A DNA stretch of 64,000 nt. Source: Tranquillimonas alkanivorans. Its GTDB lineage: Bacteria; Pseudomonadota; Alphaproteobacteria; Rhodobacterales; Rhodobacteraceae. Made by a program: the position numbers and the translations under genes. How positions within the stretch are numbered: the stretch's first letter is position 1; each line of letters begins with the position of its first letter. A model generated the notes under the pieces. It was not told the DNA's origin, ran no database searches, and saw nothing but the letters and a program-made list of their open reading frames with translations. Positions 1 through 9,027 of the stretch are shown here, piece after piece. The stretch covers positions 62,001 to 126,000 of the forward strand of contig NZ_FOXA01000006.1 in the NCBI RefSeq assembly GCF_900115595.1, given 5' to 3'.

Positions 1-759
1 GACACGCGCTTTGTCGCCGGGCTGCATGACACCGTCTCTGACGAGGTGTCGCTCTTCGAAGACGGCCTGCCCGGCAGCCACGCCCAGGACATCGAGAGAT
101 TGCGGGCGACCCTGACCCGCGCTGCATCGCTCGCGCGGACCGAGCGCGCGGCGACGCTCCCGCGAGGCACCGCCGGCAGCCTCGCCGCGCGCGGCAAGGA
201 CTGGTCCGAGCTGCGGCCCGAATGGGGGCTGGCAGGGTGCAGGGGCTTCATCGCCGCACCGCGGCCGCGCAGCGCCGGGCTTCGCCTCGACGGCAGCGTT
301 TTCCTGCACGATTACGACTGGCGGCAGGACGACGGCGCCGCGACGCTCGAGACGATCCTGACTGCTCCGGTCGTGGTCGCGAGCTGGATCGCCCTGCAAT
401 ACCACGGCTCGGCCGTCGCGCCCGGAACCTTCGGGGCCGGCAACAAGCTGTTGCACAACGTCGTCGGCGGCATCGGCGTCCTTGAAGGCAACGGCGGCGC
501 CCTACGCGCCGGACTTCCTTGGCAGTCGGTGCATGACGGGGAGGCTCCGCGACATGTCCCCAGCCGGCTCGTCGTGGCCGTCGAGGCACCCGAGCAGATG
601 ATCTCCCAGGTCCTCGCACGCCGGCCGGACGTCCGTGCACTGTTCGACAACGGGTGGCTGACGCTGACGGCGATCGATGACGAGGGCCGCCTCGGACGAC
701 GCTACCTGCGCGGGACCTGGACCGAGCGCCATGCCCCTGCCCTCGCCTCCGCGGCATGA
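1..759 (+). CDS. dabA: DabA, inorganic carbon transporter subunit (UPF0753/DUF2309), 3' part
   Basis: The reading frame is open from base 1, so the gene begins before the window and only the last ~252 residues are seen. They carry the family's C-terminal block: a T-D-x-V-x-L-F-E start, the [18 protein letters not shown] stretch, a GLPWQSV motif and a closing P-x-R-L-x-V-x-V-E-A-P strand. DabA works with the NuoL-like membrane protein DabB in energised bicarbonate/CO2 accumulation. The zinc-binding cysteine, aspartate and histidine ligands of the family lie upstream and cannot be checked. An internal GTG at 46 could be miscalled as the start. A hairpin at 801-826 may end the transcript. Confidence 0.88.
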   Translation, partial: DTRFVAGLHDTVSDEVSLFEDGLPGSHAQDIERLRATLTRAASLARTERAATLPRGTAGSLAARGKDWSELRPEWGLAGCRGFIAAPRPRSAGLRLDGSVFLHDYDWRQDDGAATLETILTAPVVVASWIALQYHGSAVAPGTFGAGNKLLHNVVGGIGVLEGNGGALRAGLPWQSVHDGEAPRHVPSRLVVAVEAPEQMISQVLARRPDVRALFDNGWLTLTAIDDEGRLGRRYLRGTWTERHAPALASAA

Positions 760-800
760 GGTCGACTTGAGCGCCGCATAATCGGACGGCGATCCGCATG

Positions 801-826
801 ACGAGGAGCGAAAGCCCGCTCCTCGT
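801..826 (+). terminator. Stem-loop downstream of dabA, possible terminator
   Basis: A perfect 10-bp stem (801-810 with 817-826) closes a 6-base loop, 42 bases after the dabA stop. No clear T-run follows, so factor-independent termination is uncertain. The rest of 760-1045 holds no gene I can support. Confidence 0.5.
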
Positions 827-1045
827 TACGCAGAGGTCGGTCAAGCTCCGGTCTCCTCGCGCTCCTGCTGGCCCTGCCCTTCCGTCCGTTGCGATGCACG
901 GCCAATTGCAGGACCGCCACGTCCGGGGCATGCGGACGCGCTTCGTCATCGAAACGATCCTGCTTCTTTGCCGAAAATGGCATGGGCGCCAGGTCAAGGA
1001 CCGCTAAGTCGGTCCGCAACCGGAACAGCGGCGCCGCTCGGAACT

Positions 1046-1840
1046 TCACGCCAAGATGGTGTTCGCGGCGTCCTGGATCGCCGGGGCGATGTCGCGGTTG
1101 ATGCGGTCCAGGTCGTAGGAATGGCCCGAGACCGAGACGTGGATCGCCGCCGCCGCCCGCCCGTCGGGCGCGACGATGGGCGCGGCCACGCCAACCTCGT
1201 TCAGGATCACCTCGCTGCGCGAGATGGCGTAGCCGCGCACGGCGGCGTCCTCGATCAGGTCGCGAATGGTGCCGCGGTCGCGGGTCGTGGCGGGGGTGAA
1301 AGACGCGATCGGCCAGTCCCGCACGGCGGCTTCGCGATCCTCTGGCCGCCAGGTGGCCAGCATGGCGCGGCCGGCCGAGGTCGACAGCGCGGGCAGACGG
1401 CGGCCGGCGATGGTGGCGGCGAAGTGGGTGCGCTGGGTGGGCAGGCGCAGCGCGTAGATGATGTGCTCGCCCGACAGCTCGGCCAGGTTCACGGTTTCGC
1501 CGATGTCGCGGCTGAGTTCGATCAGCTTCGGCATGGCCCGCCCGATCAGCGGGTCGGACCAGTAATAGGCATAGGCCATTTCCAGCCACTGGTGCGACGG
1601 GCGGTAGCGGCGCGTCGCCGGATCCTTCACCAGCATGCCTTCGACGTGCAGCGTGTTGGCCAGCCGCTGCACCGCGCTCTTGTCCAGCCCGGTGCGTGAC
1701 GCGAGGTCGCCAAGCGAGAGGTCGGTGTGGGTTTCGTCGAACGCGCGCAACAGCTTGAGCCCTTTTGCCAGTGCGCCGACGAAAAGGGTGTTCTGCTTCT
1801 TTGCGGGGCGATCGGACACGGAGGAGGCTCCTGTATTCAT
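1046..1840 (-). CDS. IclR family transcriptional regulator
   Basis: A 264-residue protein of usual IclR length. The N-terminal winged helix (about residues 20-80) has the LLRAFDE opening and the LDKSAVQRLANTL recognition helix; the C-terminal part (about 95-264) is the IclR effector-binding domain with the STSAGRAMLA motif. It is transcribed away from the peptide ABC transporter operon starting at 2005, with a 164-bp shared promoter region, so it is probably that operon's regulator and binds a peptide-like or amino-acid-like ligand. The effector is not predictable. The start is ATG 1840; its ribosome site is weak. Confidence 0.9.
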   Translation of the reverse strand: MNTGASSVSDRPAKKQNTLFVGALAKGLKLLRAFDETHTDLSLGDLASRTGLDKSAVQRLANTLHVEGMLVKDPATRRYRPSHQWLEMAYAYYWSDPLIGRAMPKLIELSRDIGETVNLAELSGEHIIYALRLPTQRTHFAATIAGRRLPALSTSAGRAMLATWRPEDREAAVRDWPIASFTPATTRDRGTIRDLIEDAAVRGYAISRSEVILNEVGVAAPIVAPDGRAAAAIHVSVSGHSYDLDRINRDIAPAIQDAANTILA

Positions 1841-1908
1841 TTTTCTGCTTCTGCGGCCTTGACGCGGCGGTGTGGCCTCAGCTTACACTGATCATATCAC
1901 GGTAGCAT

Positions 1909-1925
1909 GTATCATAATACGATAC
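1909..1925. promoter_or_regulatory. Inverted repeat in the IclR/ABC divergent promoter, candidate operator
   Basis: GTATC (1909-1913) and GATAC (1921-1925) form a perfect inverted repeat with a 7-base AT-rich spacer, in the AT-rich part of the divergent intergenic region between the IclR gene and the binding-protein gene. Size and place suit an IclR-type site; the link is inferred. Confidence 0.45.
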
Positions 1926-2004
1926 TCCGCGGCGTGACGCAAAGAAAACGTGACGCAAGCGCCCGGACGAGGCGCCGCCAGAGAATGGAAGTGACAGGGA
2001 AAGC

Positions 2005-3525
2005 ATGATGATCAATCCGCTCCTCAAGACGACCGCACTTGTCGCGGTGGCCGCGGCCGCCGCAGCGCCGGCCTTCGCCGACAAGGCGTCGAACACGCTG
2101 AACGTGGCGTTCACCAAAGAGCTCGAGAACGTCGACAGCTACTTCAACTCCTCGCGCGAAGGCGTGGTGCTGCAACGGGCGGTCTGGGACGGCCTGATCT
2201 ATCGCGATCCCGAGACCAACGAGTATGTCGGCAACCTTGCCGAAAGCTGGGAGTGGATCGACGACACCACCCTCGAGTTCAAGCTGCGCGAGGGCGTGAC
2301 CTTCCACAACGGTGAGCCGTTCAACGCCGACGACGTGGTCTATACCGTCAACTTCGTCGCGGACGAGCAGAACGGCGTGAAGACCCAGCGCAACGTGAAC
2401 TGGATGGAGTCGGCCGAGAAGATCGACGACTACACCGTCCGCATCCACCTGAAGGACAAGTTCCCGGCGGCCATCGAATTCCTGTCCGGCCCCGTGTCGA
2501 TGTACCCCAACGAATACTATGCCGAGGCCGGCCCCTCGGGCATGGGCCTAAAGCCAGTGGGCACCGGCCCCTACAAGGTCACCGACGTGACGCCAGGCCA
2601 GCATTTCGTGCTCGAAAAGAACGAGAACTACCACGACAGCCCCAAGGGCCAGCCCGAGATCGAGAACATCGACATCCGCACGATCCCGGACGTGAACACG
2701 CAGATGGCCGAGCTGTTCTCCGGCTCCCTGGACCTGATCTGGCAGGTGCCGGCCGACCAGGCCGAGAAGCTGGCGACGATGGACCAGTTCACCGTCGCCA
2801 ACGAATCCACGATGCGCGTGGGTTACCTGCAGATGGATGCCGCCGGCCGCTCGGGCGAGAACCCGTTCACCGACAAGAAGGTGCGCGAAGCCGTCAACTA
2901 TGCCATCAACCGCCAGGAGCTCGTCGACGCGCTGCTGAAGGGCAAGAGCCGCGAGATCTATACCCCCTGCTTCCCCAGCCAGTTCGGCTGCGAGGAGGAC
3001 GCGGCGACCACCTATGAGTACGATCCCGAGAAGGCCAAGGAGCTGCTGGCCGAGGCCGGCTATCCCGACGGGTTCTCGACCCCGTTCTATGCCTATCGCG
3101 ACCGCCAGTACGCAGAGGCGATCGTCAGCTACCTCAATGCCGTAGGCATCGATACCGACTTCAAGATGCTGCAATACTCGGCCTTGCGCGAGCTGAACAT
3201 GGACGGCGAAGTGCCGATCTCGTTCCAGACCTGGGGCAGCTACTCGATCAACGACGCCTCGGCGATGGTCAGCCAGTTCTTCAAGCACGGCTCGCTGGAC
3301 AACACCCGCGACGACCAGGTGCTGGAGTGGCTGGACGTGGCCGACAGCTCGACCGACCCGCAGGAGCGGATCGAGTACTACACCAAAGCGATCGAGCGGA
3401 TCACCGAAGAAGCGTTCTGGGCGCCGATGTTCAGCTATAACACGAACTACGTCTTCACCGACGAGGTCGCGTACGAGCCGACCCCGGACGAGGTGCTGCG
3501 CTTCACGGACATGAGCTGGAACTGA
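2005..3525 (+). CDS. ABC transporter substrate-binding protein, family 5 (peptide/glutathione type)
   Basis: A 506-residue periplasmic binding protein. It has a Sec signal peptide (about residues 1-25, ending AFA) and the SBP_bac_5 pattern: LAESWEW, the FHNGEPFNADDVVYT block near residue 100, then PVGTGPYKV and the AVNYAINR region. It captures oligopeptide-like or gamma-glutamyl ligands for the permeases encoded next. It starts at ATG 2005 after an AGGGA ribosome site and is first in an operon with two permeases, two ATPases, a gamma-glutamyltransferase-like enzyme and an M20 peptidase. That company suggests a gamma-glutamyl or acylated peptide substrate; exact specificity is unknown. Confidence 0.93.
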   Translation: MMINPLLKTTALVAVAAAAAAPAFADKASNTLNVAFTKELENVDSYFNSSREGVVLQRAVWDGLIYRDPETNEYVGNLAESWEWIDDTTLEFKLREGVTFHNGEPFNADDVVYTVNFVADEQNGVKTQRNVNWMESAEKIDDYTVRIHLKDKFPAAIEFLSGPVSMYPNEYYAEAGPSGMGLKPVGTGPYKVTDVTPGQHFVLEKNENYHDSPKGQPEIENIDIRTIPDVNTQMAELFSGSLDLIWQVPADQAEKLATMDQFTVANESTMRVGYLQMDAAGRSGENPFTDKKVREAVNYAINRQELVDALLKGKSREIYTPCFPSQFGCEEDAATTYEYDPEKAKELLAEAGYPDGFSTPFYAYRDRQYAEAIVSYLNAVGIDTDFKMLQYSALRELNMDGEVPISFQTWGSYSINDASAMVSQFFKHGSLDNTRDDQVLEWLDVADSSTDPQERIEYYTKAIERITEEAFWAPMFSYNTNYVFTDEVAYEPTPDEVLRFTDMSWN

Positions 3526-3533
3526 TCCGGCCC

Positions 3534-3567
3534 GGCCGGGGGCGGGCGCCACGCCGCGCCCCCGGCC
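3534..3567 (+). promoter_or_regulatory. Strong GC hairpin between binding-protein and permease genes
   Basis: Bases 3534-3544 pair with 3557-3567 in an 11-bp GC-rich stem, in the 116-bp gap after the binding-protein gene. No T-run follows. Such hairpins usually stabilise the binding-protein mRNA or reduce read-through so that the binding protein is made in excess of the permeases. Confidence 0.55.
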
Positions 3568-3641
3568 CGATCGCGTCTCTCCCCACTTCCCACGCGCATC
3601 AGGCGGGGCCGGCCGGCCCCGCCCCGGCCGAGGTGTAACCG

Positions 3642-4559
3642 ATGCTTCCCTTCATTCTGAAACGGCTGGGGCTGGCCCTTCTGGTGGCCTTCACCGTCAG
3701 CTTCATCAGCTTCTCGCTTCTGTTCCTGTCCGGCGATCCCGCCGCCGCGCTGGCCGGCGAGACGGCCAGCGGCGAGGATATCGAGGCGATCCGCCGCCTC
3801 TACGGCTTCGACCGACCGATGATCGTGCAGTACCTGGAATGGCTGTTCGCGGCCGTGCGGGGCGATTTCGGCGAAAGCTACTACTTCAAGCTGCCGGTCG
3901 CCGGGCTGATCGCCGAGCGCTTGCAGGTGACGATGACGCTGGGCGTCTGCGGCATCTCGTTCGCGCTGCTGACGGCGGTGCCGCTTGGCGTGGCCGCGGC
4001 CGTTCGCCCGAACTCGATCATCGACCGCGTGGCGCTGTTCCTGTCGGTGGCGGGGCAGGCGATGCCGAGCTTCTGGTTCGGCCTGATCCTGATCGTGGTC
4101 TTCGCGATCCAGCTGGGCTGGCTGCCGCCCTCGGGCGCGGACAGCTGGCGGCACTTCATCCTGCCGACGATCGTGCTGGGTTATTACGCGATGCCGGCGA
4201 TCATGCGCCTGACGCGGGCCGGGATGCTGGAGGTCCTGAACTCGGACTTTATCCGCACCGCGCGCGCCAAGGGCGCGGGCGAGGGGCGCGTGATGTTCAA
4301 GCACGCGCTGCGCAATGCGATCATCCCGGTCGTCAGCCTGGCGGCGGTGCAGATGGGCTTCATGCTGGGCGGCTCGATCGTGGTCGAGTCGGTCTTCGCG
4401 CTGCACGGGGCGGGATACCTGGCCTGGGAAAGCATCGCGCGCAACGACCTGCCGACGGTGCAGGCGCTGATCCTCGTCTTCTCGATGTTCTACATCGTGT
4501 TCACCTTCCTGGCGGACGTGCTGAACGCCTGGCTCGATCCCCGCATGCGGAGCTCCTGA
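3642..4559 (+). CDS. ABC transporter permease, DppB/OppB family
   Basis: A 305-residue inner-membrane protein with about six membrane spans. It opens with the family's ILKRLGLALLVAF helix and the GDPAAAL segment, and has the EAA-type cytoplasmic loop near RTARAKGAGEGRVMFKHALRNA (about residues 200-222) that docks with an ATPase. It forms the translocation channel with the DppC-type partner, whose ATG follows this stop codon by one base (4561). Substrate range is set by the binding protein upstream. Confidence 0.93.
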   Translation: MLPFILKRLGLALLVAFTVSFISFSLLFLSGDPAAALAGETASGEDIEAIRRLYGFDRPMIVQYLEWLFAAVRGDFGESYYFKLPVAGLIAERLQVTMTLGVCGISFALLTAVPLGVAAAVRPNSIIDRVALFLSVAGQAMPSFWFGLILIVVFAIQLGWLPPSGADSWRHFILPTIVLGYYAMPAIMRLTRAGMLEVLNSDFIRTARAKGAGEGRVMFKHALRNAIIPVVSLAAVQMGFMLGGSIVVESVFALHGAGYLAWESIARNDLPTVQALILVFSMFYIVFTFLADVLNAWLDPRMRSS

Positions 4560-4560
4560 G

Positions 4561-5457
4561 ATGACCGACATGACCGATCCCCTCATGCAGGACGTGCAGG
4601 GGCCGAGCCCCCGCGACCTGCTCAAGCGCCGGGTGAAGGGCCACCTTGGCCTTCTGACCGGCGTCGGCATCGTGGGGCTGCTGGTGCTGGTGGCGATCTT
4701 CGCGCCGCTGCTCGCCCCGCACGATCCCTATGCGCAAAGCCTGATGACCCGCATGGAGCCGCCGGTGTTCCTGGGCGGCGACTGGGAGCATCCGCTGGGC
4801 ACCGACCACCTGGGCCGCGATTACCTGTCGCGCCTGATCTACGGCGCGCGTGTGTCGCTGCTGATCGGCGCGGTGGCGGCGCTGATCTCGGGCGTCATCG
4901 GCACGGCGATGGGTGTCGCCGCCGGCTATTTCGGCGGCAAGGTGGATGCCGTCGTCACGTTCCTGATCAACGTCCGGCTCGCCATGCCGGTGGTGCTGGT
5001 GGCGCTGGCGGTGGTGGCGATCCTGGGCGGGTCGCTGACGGTGGTGATCGGGGTGCTGGGGCTGCTTCTGTGGGACCGCTTCGCGGTGGTCATGCGCGCC
5101 TCGACACTGCAGGTGGCGCGGCGCGACTACGTCGCGGCGGCGCGCTCGATCGGGGCCTCGACCCCGCGCATCCTGCTGACCGAGATCATGCCGAACATCG
5201 TCAACAACCTGATCGTCATCGTGACGCTCGAAATGGCGCACGCAATCCTGCTCGAGGCGGCGCTGTCGTTCCTGGGCTTGGGTGTGCAGCCGCCGACGCC
5301 ATCCTGGGGCCTGATGGTAAGCGAAGGCAAGAACATGATGCTGTTCGAGCCTTGGCTCGTCCTCATCCCCGGCATCGTGCTGTTCCTGCTGGTGCTGGCG
5401 ATCAACCTGATGGGCGACGGGCTGCGCGACGTCACCGCCCCCGAGAACCGGAGTTGA
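4561..5457 (+). CDS. ABC transporter permease, DppC/OppC family
   Basis: A 298-residue partner of the preceding permease. It has a cytoplasmic N-terminus, a first span followed by the LAPHDPYAQ segment, the HPLGTDHLGRDYLSRLIYGARVSL signature of DppC-type permeases (about residues 78-101), then the EAA loop near AARSIGASTPRILLTEIMP. Near the C-terminus is the LSFLGLGVQPPTPSWGLMV block found throughout the family. Translationally close to its neighbours on both sides (1 and 4 bases). Confidence 0.93.
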   Translation: MTDMTDPLMQDVQGPSPRDLLKRRVKGHLGLLTGVGIVGLLVLVAIFAPLLAPHDPYAQSLMTRMEPPVFLGGDWEHPLGTDHLGRDYLSRLIYGARVSLLIGAVAALISGVIGTAMGVAAGYFGGKVDAVVTFLINVRLAMPVVLVALAVVAILGGSLTVVIGVLGLLLWDRFAVVMRASTLQVARRDYVAAARSIGASTPRILLTEIMPNIVNNLIVIVTLEMAHAILLEAALSFLGLGVQPPTPSWGLMVSEGKNMMLFEPWLVLIPGIVLFLLVLAINLMGDGLRDVTAPENRS

Positions 5458-5461
5458 GACC

Positions 5462-6460
5462 ATGACGGACGACACGCTTCTCAAGGTGCGCAACCTGACG
5501 CTCGACATACCCGTCGGCGGCGGCACCCTGCGCGCGGTGCGCGGCATCGACTTCGACCTCAAGCGGGGCGAGACGCTGTCCATCGTGGGCGAAAGCGGCT
5601 CGGGCAAGTCGCTGACCTCGCTGGCGGTGATGGGCCTGCTGGGCAAGGGCATCAAGCGCAGCGCGGACGAGATGACGTTCGAGGGCACCGACCTTCTGCG
5701 GGCCTCGAAGCGCAAGATGCGCGCGCTGCGCGGCGACCGGATGGCGATGATCTTCCAGGAGCCGATGACCTCGCTCAACCCGGCCTACACCATCGGCGAC
5801 CAGCTGATCGAGGCGCTGCTGCTGCACCGCAGCGTGGGCCGGGAGACCGCCCGCGCCCGCGCCGTCGAGCTTCTGGAGAAGGTCGGCATCACCGCCGCCG
5901 AAAGCCGGCTGGGCCAGTACCCGCACCAGCTTTCGGGCGGTCTGCGCCAGCGGGTGGTGATCGCCATGGCGCTGATGTGCGAACCCGACCTGGTGATCGC
6001 GGACGAGCCGACCACCGCGCTCGACGTCACCATCCAGGCGCAGATCCTGCGCCTGCTGGTGGACCTCACGCGCGAGATGAACATGGCGATGATCCTGATC
6101 ACCCACGACCTGGGCGTGGTGGCGCGCGTGGCCGACAAGGTGGCGGTCATGTACGCGGGCGAACTGGTCGAAACGGGCCCGGCCGCGTCGGTCTTCGAGG
6201 CGCCGAGCCATCCCTATACCCGCGGTCTGCTGCGCTGCATCCCGCAGCCCGGCAAGACCGAGCGCGGCGCGCCGCTGGGCACCATCCCCGGCATCGTGCC
6301 GTCGCTGATCGGCGAGGTGTCGGGCTGCGCGTTCCGTACCCGCTGTCCCCATGCCGTCCCCGGCTGCCGCGCGGCCATCCCGATGCGGGGCGACGACGTT
6401 CACGGATACCGCTGCGTCCACCCAGACGGCGCAATTTCGGCAGAGAGGGAAATCGCATGA
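5462..6460 (+). CDS. ABC transporter ATP-binding protein, DppD/OppD family
   Basis: A 332-residue ATPase with Walker A GESGSGKS (about residue 43), signature LSGGLRQRV, Walker B LVIADEPT and the C-terminal oligopeptide/dipeptide extension with the cysteine-rich GCAFRTRCPHA motif, which in this family can hold an iron-sulfur cluster. It pairs with the second ATPase to power import. Its last four bases overlap the next gene (ATGA), so the two are translationally coupled. Confidence 0.93.
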   Translation: MTDDTLLKVRNLTLDIPVGGGTLRAVRGIDFDLKRGETLSIVGESGSGKSLTSLAVMGLLGKGIKRSADEMTFEGTDLLRASKRKMRALRGDRMAMIFQEPMTSLNPAYTIGDQLIEALLLHRSVGRETARARAVELLEKVGITAAESRLGQYPHQLSGGLRQRVVIAMALMCEPDLVIADEPTTALDVTIQAQILRLLVDLTREMNMAMILITHDLGVVARVADKVAVMYAGELVETGPAASVFEAPSHPYTRGLLRCIPQPGKTERGAPLGTIPGIVPSLIGEVSGCAFRTRCPHAVPGCRAAIPMRGDDVHGYRCVHPDGAISAEREIA

Positions 6461-7443
6461 CCGAAGCCGTTCTCGAGCTCGACCGCGTCCGCAAGACCTA
6501 TACCGTCAAGCAGGGCCTGTTCGGCAAGCGCAAGCCCCTGACCGCCGTCAACGACGTGTCGCTGTCGCTGGGCAAGGGCGAGGTGCTGGGCCTGGTGGGC
6601 GAATCCGGCTGCGGCAAGTCCACGCTGGCCAAGCTGCTGCTGGGGCTCGAACATCCGACCTCGGGCCAGGTGCTGGTCGAGGGCGAGTCGATGGACGCGC
6701 TGGACCGGCGCGCGCTGGCCAGCCGGCTGCAGCCGATCTTCCAGGACCCGTACTCGTCGCTCAACCCGCGCAAGTCGATCTACGACATCGTCTCGTTGCC
6801 GCTTCGCGTCCACAGCATCGGCGACGCGCGCAGCCAGGAGAAGGCGGTGAAGGAGATCCTCGACGTGGTGGGCCTGCCGCAGCGGGTGATGAACACCTAT
6901 CCCAGCCAGATGTCGGGCGGCCAGCGCCAGCGGGTGGCCATCGCCCGCGCGCTGGTGATGAAGCCCGAGATCGTGATCTGCGACGAGCCGACCTCGGCGC
7001 TGGACGTGTCGGTGCAGAGCCAGATCCTGAACCTGCTGGGCGAGCTGCGCCGCGAGTTCGGCTTGACCTACCTGTTCATCAGCCACGACCTGGCGGTTGT
7101 CGAACACCTCGCCACGCGGGTGGCGGTGATGTACCTGGGCCGGATCGTCGAGGAAGCGCCGGTGGCCGAGCTGTTCGAGGCTCCCAAGCATCCCTACACC
7201 AAGGCGCTGCTGAGCTCGGTGCTGACGCCCGAACCGGGGCTCGGCGTGCCCGAGACGTCGCTCGGCACGGCCTATCCCAACCCGATCGATCCGCCCTCGG
7301 GCTGCGCGTTCCACCCCCGCTGCCCCATGGCGACCGAGCATTGCAAGGCCGTCGCGCCGCGGCCGCTGGCGACAGCGGACGGACGGGTGGAGTGCCATTT
7401 GCACGACCCCGAAAGCCCCATCTACGCCAAAGCCGCCGCCTGA
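6457..7443 (+). CDS. ABC transporter ATP-binding protein, DppF/OppF family
   Basis: A 328-residue ATPase. The start is ATG 6457, overlapping the previous stop; the frame stays open further upstream, but that part is only the shadow of the neighbour. It has Walker A GESGCGKST, signature MSGGQRQRV, Walker B IVICDEPT, an H-loop in LFISHDLAVV and the C-terminal GCAFHPRCPMA motif. It completes a five-part importer (binding protein, two permeases, two ATPases). The hydrolase gene follows nine bases later. Confidence 0.93.
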   Translation: MTEAVLELDRVRKTYTVKQGLFGKRKPLTAVNDVSLSLGKGEVLGLVGESGCGKSTLAKLLLGLEHPTSGQVLVEGESMDALDRRALASRLQPIFQDPYSSLNPRKSIYDIVSLPLRVHSIGDARSQEKAVKEILDVVGLPQRVMNTYPSQMSGGQRQRVAIARALVMKPEIVICDEPTSALDVSVQSQILNLLGELRREFGLTYLFISHDLAVVEHLATRVAVMYLGRIVEEAPVAELFEAPKHPYTKALLSSVLTPEPGLGVPETSLGTAYPNPIDPPSGCAFHPRCPMATEHCKAVAPRPLATADGRVECHLHDPESPIYAKAAA

Positions 7444-7452
7444 GGAGAGACC

Positions 7453-9018
7453 ATGACGTCATCGCTGTCCCGCACGCAGGTCACCCGCAAGGTGGTGGTC
7501 GAAACGCCGCACGGCGTCGTCGCCTCGCAGCACCGGCTGGCCGCGGAGGCGGGGGCCGAGGTGCTGAAGGCGGGCGGCGACGCCGTGGACGCGGCGGTCG
7601 CCTGTTCCTTCGTGGTCGGCGTGCTGGAGCCGTGGATGAGCGGCCCGGCCGGCGGCGGCGCGGCCGTCCACTGGCGCGCCGATACCGGAGAGGCGACGGC
7701 GATCAATTTCGGCATGCGATCGCCCAAGGGGCTGCGGGTCGAGGATTTCCCGCTCTCGGGCGAGGGCGTCGCGGGCGACCTGTTCCCGTGGGAGCGGGTG
7801 GTCGAGGACCGCAACGTGCAGGGCGCCAAGGCCATCGCGGTGCCGGGCACCGTCGACGGGCTGGGCCGGGCGCATGAACGCTGGGGCCGGATGCCGTGGG
7901 CCGAGCTGCTGGCGCCGGCGGTCGAGCACGCGCGCCGCGGGCTGCTTGTCGACTGGTACGCCGCGCTGATCATCGCCTCGACCACGCGCGAGCTGGCCAA
8001 GGACCCCGACGCCGCCGCGCTGTTTCTGGAGGACGGCCGGTGGCCGACCATCTCGGGCTGGACGGCGCTGGCCGAGAAGCGGCTGGACCAGTCGCGGATG
8101 GCCGACAGCCTGGACGCGCTGGCGCAGGGCGGGGCGCGGTCGTTCTATGACGGCGATCTGGCCGCCACCATGGCGCGCGACGTGCAGGACAAGGGCGGCT
8201 ATCTTTCGACCGACGACCTGGCCGGGTACCGCGCCTGGATGGGCGCCGCGCGGCGGGTGGCGTACCGAGACGCAGCCTTCCACGTGATGCCCGGCCTGAC
8301 CGCCGGGCCGACCTTCGCGCGGACCATGGAGGTGCTGGAGCGCGCCGACCTTGCGTCCCCGCCCGACGCCTTTTCCGCCTATGCCGAGGCGCTGCGCACC
8401 GCCTATCGCGAGCGGCTGGGCACGATGGGCGACACCGGCGAGGTGCCTGAGGCGCCGGGCTGCACCACGCATTTCTCGGTCGTGGACCGTGACGGCAACA
8501 TGGTGGCGCATACCCAGACGCTGCTGTCGATCTTCGGCAGCCGGGTCGTGTCGCCCTCGACCGGCTTGCTGATGAACAACGGGATCATGTGGTTCGACCC
8601 AGTGCAGGGGCGTCCGAATTCGCTGGCGTCGAACAAGGCCTGCCTGATGAACGTCTGCCCGGTGGTGGGCGAGACGGGCCCGCGCCGCTTCGCCTTCGGG
8701 GCAAGCGGCGGGCGCAAGATCGTCTCAGCCGTGGCGCAGCTGTCGTCCTTCGTGGCCGATCACGGGATGACGTTGGACGAGGCGTTCCACCATCCGCGCA
8801 TCGACGTCTCGGGCGGCCCCGCCGTCATCGCGGACGAGGCGCTGCCGGCCGACGTGCTGGACCGGCTGGCCGCCGAGGGGCCGGTGAAGACCACCCGCCG
8901 CACCGTCTTGCCCTATGCCTTCGCCTGTCCGGCGGGCGTGTTGCGCGAAGACGGCCGCAACGCCGGCTGCACCGAGATCATGTCGCCCTGGGGCGATGCC
9001 GTTTCAGAAGACCGATAA
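7453..9018 (+). CDS. Gamma-glutamyltransferase family hydrolase, cytoplasmic type
   Basis: A 521-residue Ntn-hydrolase of the gamma-glutamyltranspeptidase family. The N-terminal block has ASQHRLAAEAG and GGDAVDAAVA, and the autoprocessing site lies in CTTHFSVVDRDGN (about residue 338), where the threonine should become the nucleophile of the small subunit. No signal peptide is visible, so it probably acts in the cytoplasm on imported substrate. It sits between the peptide ABC importer and an M20 peptidase, which suggests cleavage of gamma-glutamyl or similar amide bonds. Family assignment is firm; substrate is inferred. Confidence 0.9.
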   Translation: MTSSLSRTQVTRKVVVETPHGVVASQHRLAAEAGAEVLKAGGDAVDAAVACSFVVGVLEPWMSGPAGGGAAVHWRADTGEATAINFGMRSPKGLRVEDFPLSGEGVAGDLFPWERVVEDRNVQGAKAIAVPGTVDGLGRAHERWGRMPWAELLAPAVEHARRGLLVDWYAALIIASTTRELAKDPDAAALFLEDGRWPTISGWTALAEKRLDQSRMADSLDALAQGGARSFYDGDLAATMARDVQDKGGYLSTDDLAGYRAWMGAARRVAYRDAAFHVMPGLTAGPTFARTMEVLERADLASPPDAFSAYAEALRTAYRERLGTMGDTGEVPEAPGCTTHFSVVDRDGNMVAHTQTLLSIFGSRVVSPSTGLLMNNGIMWFDPVQGRPNSLASNKACLMNVCPVVGETGPRRFAFGASGGRKIVSAVAQLSSFVADHGMTLDEAFHHPRIDVSGGPAVIADEALPADVLDRLAAEGPVKTTRRTVLPYAFACPAGVLREDGRNAGCTEIMSPWGDAVSEDR

Positions 9019-9027
9019 GGAAGCACC

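Noticed and set aside
798-1007. Plus-strand 69-codon frame after dabA that ends in a hydrophobic/basic stretch, considered as a transposase remnant
   Set aside because: No DDE motif or inverted repeat, and it starts inside the dabA hairpin.
3534-3567. Treating the GC hairpin after the binding-protein gene as the operon terminator
   Set aside because: No T-run follows and the permease genes clearly belong to the same system.
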